Shown one piece after another: positions 8,301 to 15,631 of a DNA stretch of 49,908 bases. Below the pieces are notes generated by a model. It was not told the origin of the DNA. It saw only the letters and a list, made by a program, of their open reading frames with translations, and ran no database searches. Each line of letters begins with the position of its first letter. Positions within the stretch are counted from its first letter, which is position 1. Made by a program: the position numbers and the translations under genes. Origin of the DNA: an uncultured Ruminococcus sp. (GTDB lineage: Bacteria; Bacillota; Clostridia; Oscillospirales; Ruminococcaceae); NCBI GenBank assembly GCA_910579835.1, contig CAJTWQ010000008.1:1-49908 (forward strand), given 5' to 3'.

Positions 8301-8372
8301 TGGGGCATAGCCAAGCGGTAAGGCAACAGACTTTGACTCTGTCATCCCGTGGGTTCGAATCCCGCTGCCCCA
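8301..8372 (+). tRNA. tRNA-Gln (anticodon TTG)
   Basis: 72 nt cloverleaf. The acceptor stem TGGGGCA pairs with TGCCCCA. The anticodon arm is ACAGA-CTTTGAC-TCTGT, giving anticodon TTG for CAA codons, and the T-arm is CGTGGGTTCGAATCCCG. CCA is not encoded. An intrinsic terminator follows 13 bases later. Confidence 0.97.
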
Positions 8373-8384
8373 ACTCATGACAAA

Positions 8385-8424
8385 AGCGCAGTATTTCGAT
8401 ATTCTTCGACTTACTGCGTTTTTT
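8385..8424 (+). terminator. Intrinsic terminator of tRNA-Gln
   Basis: Seven-bp stem CGCAGTA (8387-8393) with TACTGCG (8412-8418), followed by a run of six to seven T residues. Confidence 0.85.
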
Positions 8425-8467
8425 CTTTACGGAAATGTGTCACTCTGATGTTTTCAATCATATACTA

Positions 8468-8579
8468 CAGCAGTTTCACTTTAAATGTGCATAAACAAAA
8501 CTGCTGCAAATAACTGTTCAATATTTATGTGTGTTCAATTTTGCTGAACGGACTCTAAGAACACACTTGTAAAAGGAGG
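8468..8579 (+). promoter_or_regulatory. Structured 5' UTR of the SOD gene
   Basis: Two inverted repeats precede the SOD gene: CAGCAGTTT (8468-8476) with AAACTGCTG (8498-8506), and GTGTGTTC (8529-8536) with GAACACAC (8549-8556). The latter competes with a shorter pairing GTTCA/TGAAC within the same loop. The second helix ends 16 bases before the AAAGGAGG ribosome site (8572-8579). No known riboswitch is recognised. Confidence 0.4.
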
Positions 8580-8589
8580 CCTAATTCAT

Positions 8590-9054
8590 ATGCCCAATAA
8601 GATTAATCCCAGGATTCTTCTGCAAAAAAGCTGCACAGCCGCTGATATATACGGTTCAAACGAATATCCGCAGCTTCATGGCAGAATTTCCTTTTACAAA
8701 GTTTGCCAAGGAAGCATTGTCGTTGCCGAAATATATGGTCTGCCGTCTGCAAATGGCGTTTATGCCATGCATATCCATAACGGAACCGTCTGCACCGGAA
8801 ACGAAACTGATCCTTTCGCAGATGCCGGTTCTCATCTTAATCTTGCCGGCAGCGTACATCCATATCATACCGGCGACCTACCTCCTCTTTTTAGCAGCAG
8901 AGGAGGATATACATGGCTTGCTGTCTATACCGATAGATTCACTCCCGATCAAGTAAGAGGATATACTGTCATTATTCACAGTAATCCTGACGATTTCCAC
9001 ACCCAACCCTCAGGGAATTCCGGAACCAAAATAGCTTGCGGCATTATAAAATGA
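8590..9054 (+). CDS. sodC: Cu/Zn superoxide dismutase family protein, no signal peptide
   Basis: 154 residues. The Cu/Zn SOD metal sites are visible: H61 and H63 in AMHIHNG, H82 in AGSHLNLAG, H90 and H93 in HPYHTGDLPP, D96, and H130 in IIHSNPDDFHTQPSGNSG; C68 and C150 could form the conserved disulfide. The expected reaction is superoxide to oxygen and peroxide. Classical bacterial SodC is periplasmic or a lipoprotein, but here the N-terminus (MPNKINPRILLQKS) has no signal peptide, so the protein is predicted to be cytoplasmic. Start ATG follows AAAGGAGG. It is a single gene between tRNA-Gln and the polyamine leader. Confidence 0.85.
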   Translation: MPNKINPRILLQKSCTAADIYGSNEYPQLHGRISFYKVCQGSIVVAEIYGLPSANGVYAMHIHNGTVCTGNETDPFADAGSHLNLAGSVHPYHTGDLPPLFSSRGGYTWLAVYTDRFTPDQVRGYTVIIHSNPDDFHTQPSGNSGTKIACGIIK

Positions 9055-9106
9055 AATTTACGCTGGAAAATATTTTAAGACACCGAAAAAGTTAAATTTA
9101 TTTTAG

Positions 9107-9135
9107 TTGACAAATCGTAAATAATGTGATACAAT
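9107..9135 (+). promoter_or_regulatory. Sigma-A promoter of the polyamine operon
   Basis: TTGACA (9107-9112), exactly 17 bp, TACAAT (9130-9135). Transcription should start near 9142, about 310 nt before speD. Confidence 0.8.
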
Positions 9136-9141
9136 AATACA

Positions 9142-9453
9142 AACTGCAAAAGAAGCATTTGTTTCAGAGCATGATTTTTGACCACCCCGGTACGGGGTCA
9201 ATGCCATACGGACAGCTGGTCAATGCCGACTGCCGGTTCTCCGGCTGGCAGCTTACGCTGCCTTATTGAATTTGTTTTATGAGTTTTTCTCAGCTTGTGA
9301 AAGGTCAATAAGAGGTATCCTGCTCAGGGCAGATCGGTTTATTTCCGCCCAATGCTTCTCTTTCTCCGCTTTTGTCACTCACGTACAGGCTGAAAAAGTC
9401 TGTGCGTTTTTTTATGGGCGGAATCAGCCGCTTACTGTATTTGAGGTGTGTTT
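9142..9453 (+). ncRNA. Structured attenuator leader upstream of speD (candidate riboswitch)
   Basis: A 310 nt leader between promoter and speD. Helices visible: ACCCCG/CGGGGT (9184-9189 with 9093+100, that is 9193-9198); CTGCC (9230-9234) with GGCAG (9247-9251), which competes with a perfect hairpin GGCAGC-TTAC-GCTGCC (9247-9262); CTTATTGA (9262-9269) with TCAATAAG (9305-9312); TTCCGCCC (9343-9350) with GGGCGGAA (9416-9423), enclosing the terminator. The decamer GGTCAATGCC occurs twice (9196-9205 and 9218-9227). Mutually exclusive helices plus a terminator suggest ligand- or translation-dependent attenuation. Ligand unknown; polyamine, SAM or an intermediate is inferred from context only. Confidence 0.6.
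9381..9413 (+). terminator. Intrinsic terminator in the speD leader
   Basis: An 11 bp stem (9381-9391 ACGTACAGGCT with 9397-9407) closes a GAAAA loop and is followed by seven T residues (9407-9413). It lies 40 bp before the speD start, inside the transcription unit, so it is an attenuator rather than an end-of-gene terminator. Confidence 0.85.
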
Positions 9454-10236
9454 ATGGAAAACAAGCTTAAGCTTTACGGCTTCAACAATCTGACAAAATC
9501 ACTTAGTTTCAATATTTACGACGTCTGCTACGCCCGAACTCCAAAGGCCCAGCTTGACTACATCGCTTATGTTGACGAAGTGTACAACTCTGAAAGGATC
9601 ACCGACATAATGACTCATCTTACCGAGATGATTGGAGCGCAGGTGCTCAGTATTTCCCGGCAGGACTACGATCCTCAAGGGGCGTCTGCTACTTTTCTTA
9701 TTGCCGATGATACTATGATCCCTGCCGGAGGCTCGGAAACGGTGGCTCATCTCGATAAAAGCCATGTCACCGTACATACCTATCCCGAATATCATCCCGA
9801 TACAAGCATAGCTACGTTCCGAGTAGATATCGACGTTGCCACCTGTGGAAAAATCACGCCGCTTACGGCGCTTGATTACCTTATAGGCAGTTTCGATTCC
9901 GACATTATCACCATGGACTACCGCGTCAGGGGATTTACACGTAATCTCAGCGGCGAAAAGCTTTTTATCGACCACAACATAACGTCTATTCAGAATTACA
10001 TAAACGAGGCAACTCTCGATAAATACGACGCAGTTGATATAAACGTATATCAGGCAAATATGTTCCACACAAAAATGCTCATCAAGGAAATTGAACTACA
10101 GAATTATCTGTTCAATACGGACGTCAGAGAACTTTCCCCAAGGAGCCGGCTTGATATAACAGATGCGCTGCGCAGGGAAATGATTGAAATTTTCAGCGGA
10201 AGGAATGTGTACGGAAATGGCTCTTTCTCAGGTTAA
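9454..10236 (+). CDS. speD: S-adenosylmethionine decarboxylase, E. coli type
   Basis: 260 residues from the ATG at 9454, which has TTGAGG seven bases upstream (a GTG two codons earlier is less likely). SpeD makes decarboxylated SAM, the aminopropyl donor for spermidine synthase. The self-processing site is LDKSHVTVHTYPE: cleavage before the serine creates the pyruvoyl cofactor. The length and motif match the long E. coli-type class rather than the short Bacillus or Thermotoga class. First gene of the operon, downstream of an attenuator leader; its 3' end overlaps the next gene. Confidence 0.95.
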   Translation: MENKLKLYGFNNLTKSLSFNIYDVCYARTPKAQLDYIAYVDEVYNSERITDIMTHLTEMIGAQVLSISRQDYDPQGASATFLIADDTMIPAGGSETVAHLDKSHVTVHTYPEYHPDTSIATFRVDIDVATCGKITPLTALDYLIGSFDSDIITMDYRVRGFTRNLSGEKLFIDHNITSIQNYINEATLDKYDAVDINVYQANMFHTKMLIKEIELQNYLFNTDVRELSPRSRLDITDALRREMIEIFSGRNVYGNGSFSG

Positions 10237-11662
10237 CGCACCAATTTACGAAGCATTGCGAAAGTTCAGACGAATGAGAGTCGTTCCATTCGACGTCCCC
10301 GGTCACAAAAGAGGCCGAGGCAACATGGAGCTGACAGAATTTCTTGGCGAGGACTGCATGAATGCCGACGTAAACTCCATGAAGCCGCTGGACAACCTCT
10401 GTCATCCGGTATCTGTGATAAAAGATGCGGAAACACTTGCTGCCGAAGCCTTTCACGCCGCCAATGCCTTTTTTATGGTCGGCGGAACCACTTCTGCCGT
10501 TCAAAGTATGATAATGTACGCCTGCAAAAGCGGCGATAAGATCATTATGCCCCGAAACGTTCACCGAAGTGCAATAAACGCGCTTATTCTCACCGGAGCA
10601 GTTCCGATATACGTTAATCCCGACGTCAACAGTCAGTTGGGGATCGCTTTGGGAATGTCCGCAGATCAGGTGGAACAGGCTATTTATGAAAATCCAGATG
10701 CAAAAGCAGTTATGGTGAACAATCCTACATATTACGGAATATGCTCCGATCTGCGAAAAATTACAGAAGCAGCTCATGCCCACGGAATGCTTGTGCTTGC
10801 GGACGAGGCTCACGGAACCCACTTCTATTTTGGCGAAAACTTTCCGATTTCCGCTATGGATGCCGGTGCGGATATTTCATCGGTGAGTATGCACAAATCC
10901 GGAGGAAGCCTGACGCAAAGCTCCTTTATGATTATGGGAAATGGTGTAAATGCCGATTATATGCGGCAGATTATAAATCTTACCCAAACCACCAGTGCCT
11001 CTTATCTTCTGCTGTCAAGCCTTGATATATCCCGAAAAAGACTTGCCCTTATGGGTCGTGAAATATTTGCGGAAACCGTTCAAATGGCAGAATACGCCAG
11101 GTCTGAAATAAACAGCATCGGCGGATATTACGCCTATTCAAAGGAACTTATAAACGGCGGCAGCATTTATGATTTCGACGTATCTAAACTCAGTGTTTAT
11201 ACCCTGCCTATCGGTCTTGCCGGAATCGAGGTCTACGACTACCTTCGGGACGAATATGATATACAGATAGAATTTGGAGATATAGGCAATATTCTGGCGT
11301 ATATCTCCGTTGGCGACAGAAAGCGCGACATTGAGCGGCTTATAAGCGCTCTTGCTGAAATAAAACGCAGATTCGGAACATCGGGAACTCATATGCTTAC
11401 TCAGGAATATATAGCTCCGGTAGTGGCTGAAGCTCCAAGAACAGCCTTTTATGCGGATAAGATCTCTCTGCCCTTGAAAGACGCTGCCGGTCATGTGTGT
11501 ACGGAATTTGTCATGTGTTATCCGCCGGGAATCCCCATTCTTGCTCCCGGTGAGTTGGTAACAAAGGAGATAATTGAATATATAAACTACGCCCATGAAA
11601 AGGGATGTCAGCTTACGGGAACTGAGGATATAAACATTAAGCATTTAAACGTTATGTTATGA
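10217..11662 (+). CDS. speA: Orn/Lys/Arg decarboxylase, probably arginine decarboxylase (SpeA type)
   Basis: 481 residues from the ATG at 10217; the frame stays open to 10184 and 10205, all overlapping speD. This is a PLP fold-I decarboxylase of the Bacillus SpeA/YaaO length. Markers are PFDVPGHKRGRG near the N-terminus, DEAHGTHF (cofactor-contacting D and H) and the PLP lysine in SVSMHKSGGSLTQ (residue 227). The C-terminal domain keeps the CYPPGIPILAPGE motif. Arginine is the favoured substrate because agmatinase is encoded downstream, giving Arg to agmatine to putrescine; lysine or ornithine cannot be excluded from sequence alone. Confidence 0.9.
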   Translation: MALSQVNAPIYEALRKFRRMRVVPFDVPGHKRGRGNMELTEFLGEDCMNADVNSMKPLDNLCHPVSVIKDAETLAAEAFHAANAFFMVGGTTSAVQSMIMYACKSGDKIIMPRNVHRSAINALILTGAVPIYVNPDVNSQLGIALGMSADQVEQAIYENPDAKAVMVNNPTYYGICSDLRKITEAAHAHGMLVLADEAHGTHFYFGENFPISAMDAGADISSVSMHKSGGSLTQSSFMIMGNGVNADYMRQIINLTQTTSASYLLLSSLDISRKRLALMGREIFAETVQMAEYARSEINSIGGYYAYSKELINGGSIYDFDVSKLSVYTLPIGLAGIEVYDYLRDEYDIQIEFGDIGNILAYISVGDRKRDIERLISALAEIKRRFGTSGTHMLTQEYIAPVVAEAPRTAFYADKISLPLKDAAGHVCTEFVMCYPPGIPILAPGELVTKEIIEYINYAHEKGCQLTGTEDINIKHLNVML

Positions 11663-11671
11663 GGAAAGTAT

Positions 11672-12109
11672 ATGACAAAATCAAAAATATGTTTTCTGCT
11701 TGTTTCTATTCTTGATGTTTTTTCGGCAATTATGGCTTATGGAGAATTTATTGAAATAAGGGGAGCTGTTTCTTATTTTATTTTTGTACTGCCAATCATA
11801 ATTACAATTATTTTCTTTAGAAATACAAAAAAATTATCCGGAATTATCCTTCTGATCTTGCTTTTTATTTGCTGTTTTTCAAGAATGCTTTTCCTTATTC
11901 GTGAAAATAGTTCCTCACGGAAAATAATTTACAACGAAAAATCAGGGAGATATATTTATCAGATCCATGAAATAAATCCAGGCGCTATGAGTCATATTTC
12001 ATATGAAAAAAGAATTTATTACAGCCTTGTTGATACGAAATTCTTAACGGTACATATTGTAAAAGAGTCCGAAAATTACAAGTATCTGGATTTCATAACG
12101 TGGGACTGA
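11672..12109 (+). CDS. Small membrane protein of unknown function
   Basis: 145 residues starting at an ATG with GAGGAAAG upstream, nine bases after speA. Three hydrophobic segments fill the first 75 residues: about 7-27, 32-49 and 55-73. A soluble, Tyr/Ile-rich tail of about 70 residues follows. Codon use and composition are more AT-rich than in the flanking enzymes. I recognise no family. Placement inside the operon suggests a role linked to polyamines, but it could be a chance insertion. Confidence 0.7.
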   Translation: MTKSKICFLLVSILDVFSAIMAYGEFIEIRGAVSYFIFVLPIIITIIFFRNTKKLSGIILLILLFICCFSRMLFLIRENSSSRKIIYNEKSGRYIYQIHEINPGAMSHISYEKRIYYSLVDTKFLTVHIVKESENYKYLDFITWD

Positions 12110-12133
12110 AATCAGATAAAAGGAGTTAAAGAA

Positions 12134-12994
12134 ATGGAATTATGGTTCACGGAACGGCATACCCCAAACGTAAAATTTTCGATAAAGGTCGATCGTCAGC
12201 TTTATAGCGGAAACAGCGAATTTCAGCGGATAGATGTGTTTGACTCCAAGGAATTCGGACGTTTTCTGACTCTAGACGGTTATATGATGCTGACGGAAAA
12301 GGATGAATTTATCTATCATGAAATGATAACCCATGTTCCTATGGCTGTGCATCCCAACGCCGAAAATATTTTAGTTATCGGCGCTGGTGACGGTGGAGTC
12401 ATCCGAGAGCTTACGCGCTATCCGGGAGTAAAGTCCATCGACCTGGTAGAGATAGACGAACTGGTGGTGGAAGTATGCCGGAAATATCTGCCGTCTACCG
12501 CCTGCCGTCTCGACGACAAAAGGGTTCATATTTATTATGAGGACGGTGTGAAATTCATCCGCCAATGTGAAAACAAATACGATGTGATAATTGTAGATTC
12601 AACAGATCCTTTCGGCCCCGGAGAGGGACTTTTTACCAAAGAATTTTACGGCAGCTGCTCAAATGCGCTCAAAGAGGACGGAATCATGGTGAATCAGCAC
12701 GAAAGCCCGTTCTACGCAGAGGACGCCGCAGCAATGCAGAGATCGCACAAAAGAATCGTGGACAGCTTTCCTATCAGCCGTGTATATCAGGCTCATATCC
12801 CTACTTATCCGTCAGGTCACTGGCTTTTCGGCTTTGCTTCAAAAAAATATCATCCTGTACGGGATTTAAACGGAACAATCTGGAATATGCTGGGACTGAA
12901 AACGAGATATTACAATACCAAGCTTCACGCTGGAGCTTTTTCGCTGCCCAACTACGTTGAGGAGCTGCTCTGCGAGGTGGAGCAGAAAGGATAA
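12134..12994 (+). CDS. speE: Spermidine synthase (polyamine aminopropyltransferase)
   Basis: 286 residues, full length. SpeE transfers the aminopropyl group of decarboxylated SAM to putrescine, or possibly agmatine. The nucleotide site is VIGAGDGGVIRELTRY (the usual GGGDGG reads GAGDGG), followed by VEID (ribose-contacting acid) and the catalytic DSTDPFGPGEGLF loop. YPSGHW near residues 222-227 is typical. AAAAGGAG precedes the ATG. It lies directly upstream of speB, as in Bacillus speE-speB. Confidence 0.96.
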   Translation: MELWFTERHTPNVKFSIKVDRQLYSGNSEFQRIDVFDSKEFGRFLTLDGYMMLTEKDEFIYHEMITHVPMAVHPNAENILVIGAGDGGVIRELTRYPGVKSIDLVEIDELVVEVCRKYLPSTACRLDDKRVHIYYEDGVKFIRQCENKYDVIIVDSTDPFGPGEGLFTKEFYGSCSNALKEDGIMVNQHESPFYAEDAAAMQRSHKRIVDSFPISRVYQAHIPTYPSGHWLFGFASKKYHPVRDLNGTIWNMLGLKTRYYNTKLHAGAFSLPNYVEELLCEVEQKG

Positions 12995-12998
12995 TAAT

Positions 12999-13850
12999 AT
13001 GCTTAATAAAAATACATCTGCATTTATAGCCTGTGACAGCGAGTATGAGGATGCAAAGGCCGTTATTTTCGGTGCAGGCTTCGACAGCACCACAAGCTTC
13101 CGTCCAGGAACACGTTTCGGTCCCTCAGCAATCAGGAACGAGAGCTTTGGCATTGAGACATACAGCCCTTATTTGAACAAAGATATGTCAGATTATAGCT
13201 TCTTTGACAGCGGCGACCTTGAGCTTCCATTTGGCAGCATAAGACGTACTATAGCCGACATTGCCATGCGTACCGATATAATTATTACTGACGGAAAGCT
13301 GCCCTTTATGATCGGCGGCGAGCATCTTGTGACGATGGGCGCAGTCATGGCGGCAAAGGAAAGGAACGAAGAACTTTACATTATCCACTTCGACGCCCAC
13401 GCCGATCTCCGCGATGATTATCTCGGTCAGCAGTTATCCCACGCCTGTGTTATGAGACGATGCCACGAGCTTGTGGGTGACGGTCATATTTTCCAGTTCG
13501 GCATACGAAGCGGCGACCGCGAAGAATTCCGCTTTGCTGCTGACCACACCGAAATGCATAAATTCAGCTTTGAGGGGCTTCCGGAAACCGTAGAGCGTCT
13601 AAAGGGAAAAAAGGTCTATTTCACCGTAGATCTAGATATTCTCGATCCGTCCGTCTTTCCGGGAACAGGTACTCCCGAAGCCGGAGGAGTTACCTTTGAA
13701 GAATTAAGAAAAGCTGTCACTCTCGTTTGCGAAAATCTGGATATTGTGGGATGCGATGTCTGCGAGCTTAGTCCGCACTACGACCAGAGCGGTGTTTCAA
13801 CAGCCGTCGCCTGCAAGATCATAAGAGAAATGCTGCTGGCAATTTCATGA
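12999..13850 (+). CDS. speB: Agmatinase (ureohydrolase)
   Basis: 283 residues from the ATG at 12999, which has AAAGG nine bases upstream and lies four bases after the speE stop; an earlier in-frame start would sit inside speE. It is a member of the arginase/agmatinase fold, with manganese motifs GGEHLVTMG, DAHADLRDDY and DLDILDPSVFPGTGTPEAGG all intact. Expected reaction: agmatine to putrescine plus urea. Given the alternative aminopropyl routes, N1-aminopropylagmatine is another possible substrate. Confidence 0.94.
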   Translation: MLNKNTSAFIACDSEYEDAKAVIFGAGFDSTTSFRPGTRFGPSAIRNESFGIETYSPYLNKDMSDYSFFDSGDLELPFGSIRRTIADIAMRTDIIITDGKLPFMIGGEHLVTMGAVMAAKERNEELYIIHFDAHADLRDDYLGQQLSHACVMRRCHELVGDGHIFQFGIRSGDREEFRFAADHTEMHKFSFEGLPETVERLKGKKVYFTVDLDILDPSVFPGTGTPEAGGVTFEELRKAVTLVCENLDIVGCDVCELSPHYDQSGVSTAVACKIIREMLLAIS

Positions 13851-13865
13851 GCGGAGAACAGAATA

Positions 13866-14351
13866 ATGCGTAAAACTATTTATTATACAAATAATCCGAA
13901 GATAGTAGGAATCGCTTTCATAATTTTTTCTGTTATTTTCGGTATTATCGGAATACTGGTGATGATGCTTCCAAAATTCAAATCACAAAAATGCACCGAA
14001 ACGGTCATTGCGGAGGTTGTTGAAAACCTGACGGAGCATGACAGGCATAGCCATACCGGTTCGTCCGTATTATACAGACCTGTATTCGCTTTCACCTACA
14101 AGGGAGAGAATTACCACATTGAAAGCAATACCTCGGCAAATCCGCCCGCTTTTGATATCGGTGAAAAAGTCAAACTGAAAATTGATCCTGATGACCCAAG
14201 CAATATCTATGCGCCTGCGGACAGGACTTATGGTTTTATTGGAATAATTTTCTTGTTTATTTCAGGAATTTTTTTGATTATCGGTATACTGCTGGTGATC
14301 TCATATATAAGATCTTTAAAAAAGGAAAAAACTAAAATGTTTTATGAATAA
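13866..14351 (+). CDS. DUF3592 domain membrane protein
   Basis: 161 residues. One transmembrane helix lies at about residues 14-35. An extracytoplasmic beta-rich domain follows, with the DUF3592-type pattern VLYRPVFAFTYKGENYHIES...DIGEKVKLKIDPDDPSNIYAP. A second transmembrane helix is at about 123-147, then a basic tail. Function is unknown in general. It follows speB by 15 bases and is probably in the same unit. A short imperfect inverted repeat lies just after it, before the next ribosome site. Confidence 0.8.
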   Translation: MRKTIYYTNNPKIVGIAFIIFSVIFGIIGILVMMLPKFKSQKCTETVIAEVVENLTEHDRHSHTGSSVLYRPVFAFTYKGENYHIESNTSANPPAFDIGEKVKLKIDPDDPSNIYAPADRTYGFIGIIFLFISGIFLIIGILLVISYIRSLKKEKTKMFYE

Positions 14352-14423
14352 AAGACCTGTTCTGAAACATCAGAAGTTCTGAGGAGGTTCTAAAACAGGT
14401 TCGATAATAAAGGAGTGCTTATA

Positions 14424-15626
14424 ATGAAAAAATGTATGATAATCGGCTGCGGAGGAGTAGCTTCTGTTGCAATCCACAAGTGCTGCCAAAACAGCGAAGT
14501 TTTTGAGGGAATTATGATCGCCAGCCGTACAAAATCAAAGTGCGACACTCTCAGGGAAAAGCTTCAGCCCACAACAAAAACAGTTATCGAAACGGCTCAG
14601 GTCAACGCCGACAATGTGGACGAACTTGTGGCTCTTATCGAAAGCTACAAGCCTGACGTTGTGCTGAATCTGGCTCTCCCCTATCAGGATCTTACTATTA
14701 TGGACGCCTGTCTCGCAACTAAAACACACTACGTTGACACTGCTAATTATGAACCCATTGATACTGCAAAATTTGAGTACAAGTGGCAGTGGGCTTACCG
14801 TGAACGCTTTGAAAAAGCAGGTATCACCGCTCTGCTTGGCAGCGGCTTTGACCCCGGTGTTACGGGCGTTTTCTCCGCTTATGCTATGAAGCATCACTTT
14901 GATGAGATCAACTATATCGACATACTTGACTGCAACGGCGGCGATCACGGCTATCCCTTTGCTACAAACTTTAATCCGGAAATAAACATCCGTGAAGTCT
15001 CCGCAAAAGGCAGCTACATTGAGAACGGCAAGTGGGTCGAGACTGAACCTATGGAGATAAAGCGTGTGTACGATTTCAAGGGCGTTGGGGAAAAGGATAT
15101 GTATCTGCTCCACCACGAAGAGCTTGAATCCCTTGCTATCAACATTAAGGGAATTAAACGTATACGTTTCTTTATGACCTTCGGGCAGAGTTATCTCACC
15201 CACCTGAAATGCCTTGAAAACGTGGGAATGACCTCTATCGAACCGATTATGTACGAGGGAAAGGAGATAGTTCCGCTGCAGTTCCTGAAAGCTGTTCTTC
15301 CCGACCCTGCGTCTCTGGGGTCAAGAACAGTGGGCAAGACAAATATTGGCTGCATTTTCAGAGGCAAAAAGGACGGCAAGGACAAAAACTACTACCTCTA
15401 CAACATATGCGATCATCAAGAATGCTACAAAGAGGTCGGCTCGCAGGCTATCTCCTACACCACAGGCGTTCCGGCAATGATCGGCGCAATGATGATAATG
15501 ACCGGTCAGTGGAATAAAGCCGGCGTTTACAACATCGAGGAATTCGACCCCGATCCGTTTATGGAGGCTCTCAACAAGTGGGGACTCCCATGGGAAGAGG
15601 ACTTTGATCCCGTACCGGTTGATTGA
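14424..15626 (+). CDS. Carboxynorspermidine/carboxyspermidine dehydrogenase (saccharopine dehydrogenase family)
   Basis: 400 residues from the ATG at 14424 with AAAGGAG eight bases upstream. The N-terminal NADPH fold begins MIIGCGGVASVAIHKC. The downstream DTANYEP, GFDPGVTGVFSAYA and YHKE-like segments are characteristic of the carboxynorspermidine synthase branch of the saccharopine dehydrogenase family. The expected reaction condenses aspartate semialdehyde with putrescine (or diaminopropane) and reduces the imine to carboxy(nor)spermidine. nspC, the partner decarboxylase, lies downstream, which supports this over lysine metabolism. Present together with speD/speE, so the cell has two triamine routes. 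Confidence 0.9.
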   Translation: MKKCMIIGCGGVASVAIHKCCQNSEVFEGIMIASRTKSKCDTLREKLQPTTKTVIETAQVNADNVDELVALIESYKPDVVLNLALPYQDLTIMDACLATKTHYVDTANYEPIDTAKFEYKWQWAYRERFEKAGITALLGSGFDPGVTGVFSAYAMKHHFDEINYIDILDCNGGDHGYPFATNFNPEINIREVSAKGSYIENGKWVETEPMEIKRVYDFKGVGEKDMYLLHHEELESLAINIKGIKRIRFFMTFGQSYLTHLKCLENVGMTSIEPIMYEGKEIVPLQFLKAVLPDPASLGSRTVGKTNIGCIFRGKKDGKDKNYYLYNICDHQECYKEVGSQAISYTTGVPAMIGAMMIMTGQWNKAGVYNIEEFDPDPFMEALNKWGLPWEEDFDPVPVD

Positions 15627-15631
15627 TCGTC

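Noticed and set aside
9180..9262. Mini-ykkC (guanidine-II) or SAM riboswitch in the speD leader
   Set aside because: ACGG sequences occur but not as the loop of two matched hairpins, and no SAM aptamer core is visible. The leader is reported as unassigned.
14352..14403. Intrinsic terminator after the DUF3592 gene
   Set aside because: ACCTGTT and AACAGGT can pair, but the inner stem is broken and no T-run follows. The unit probably continues into the dehydrogenase gene.
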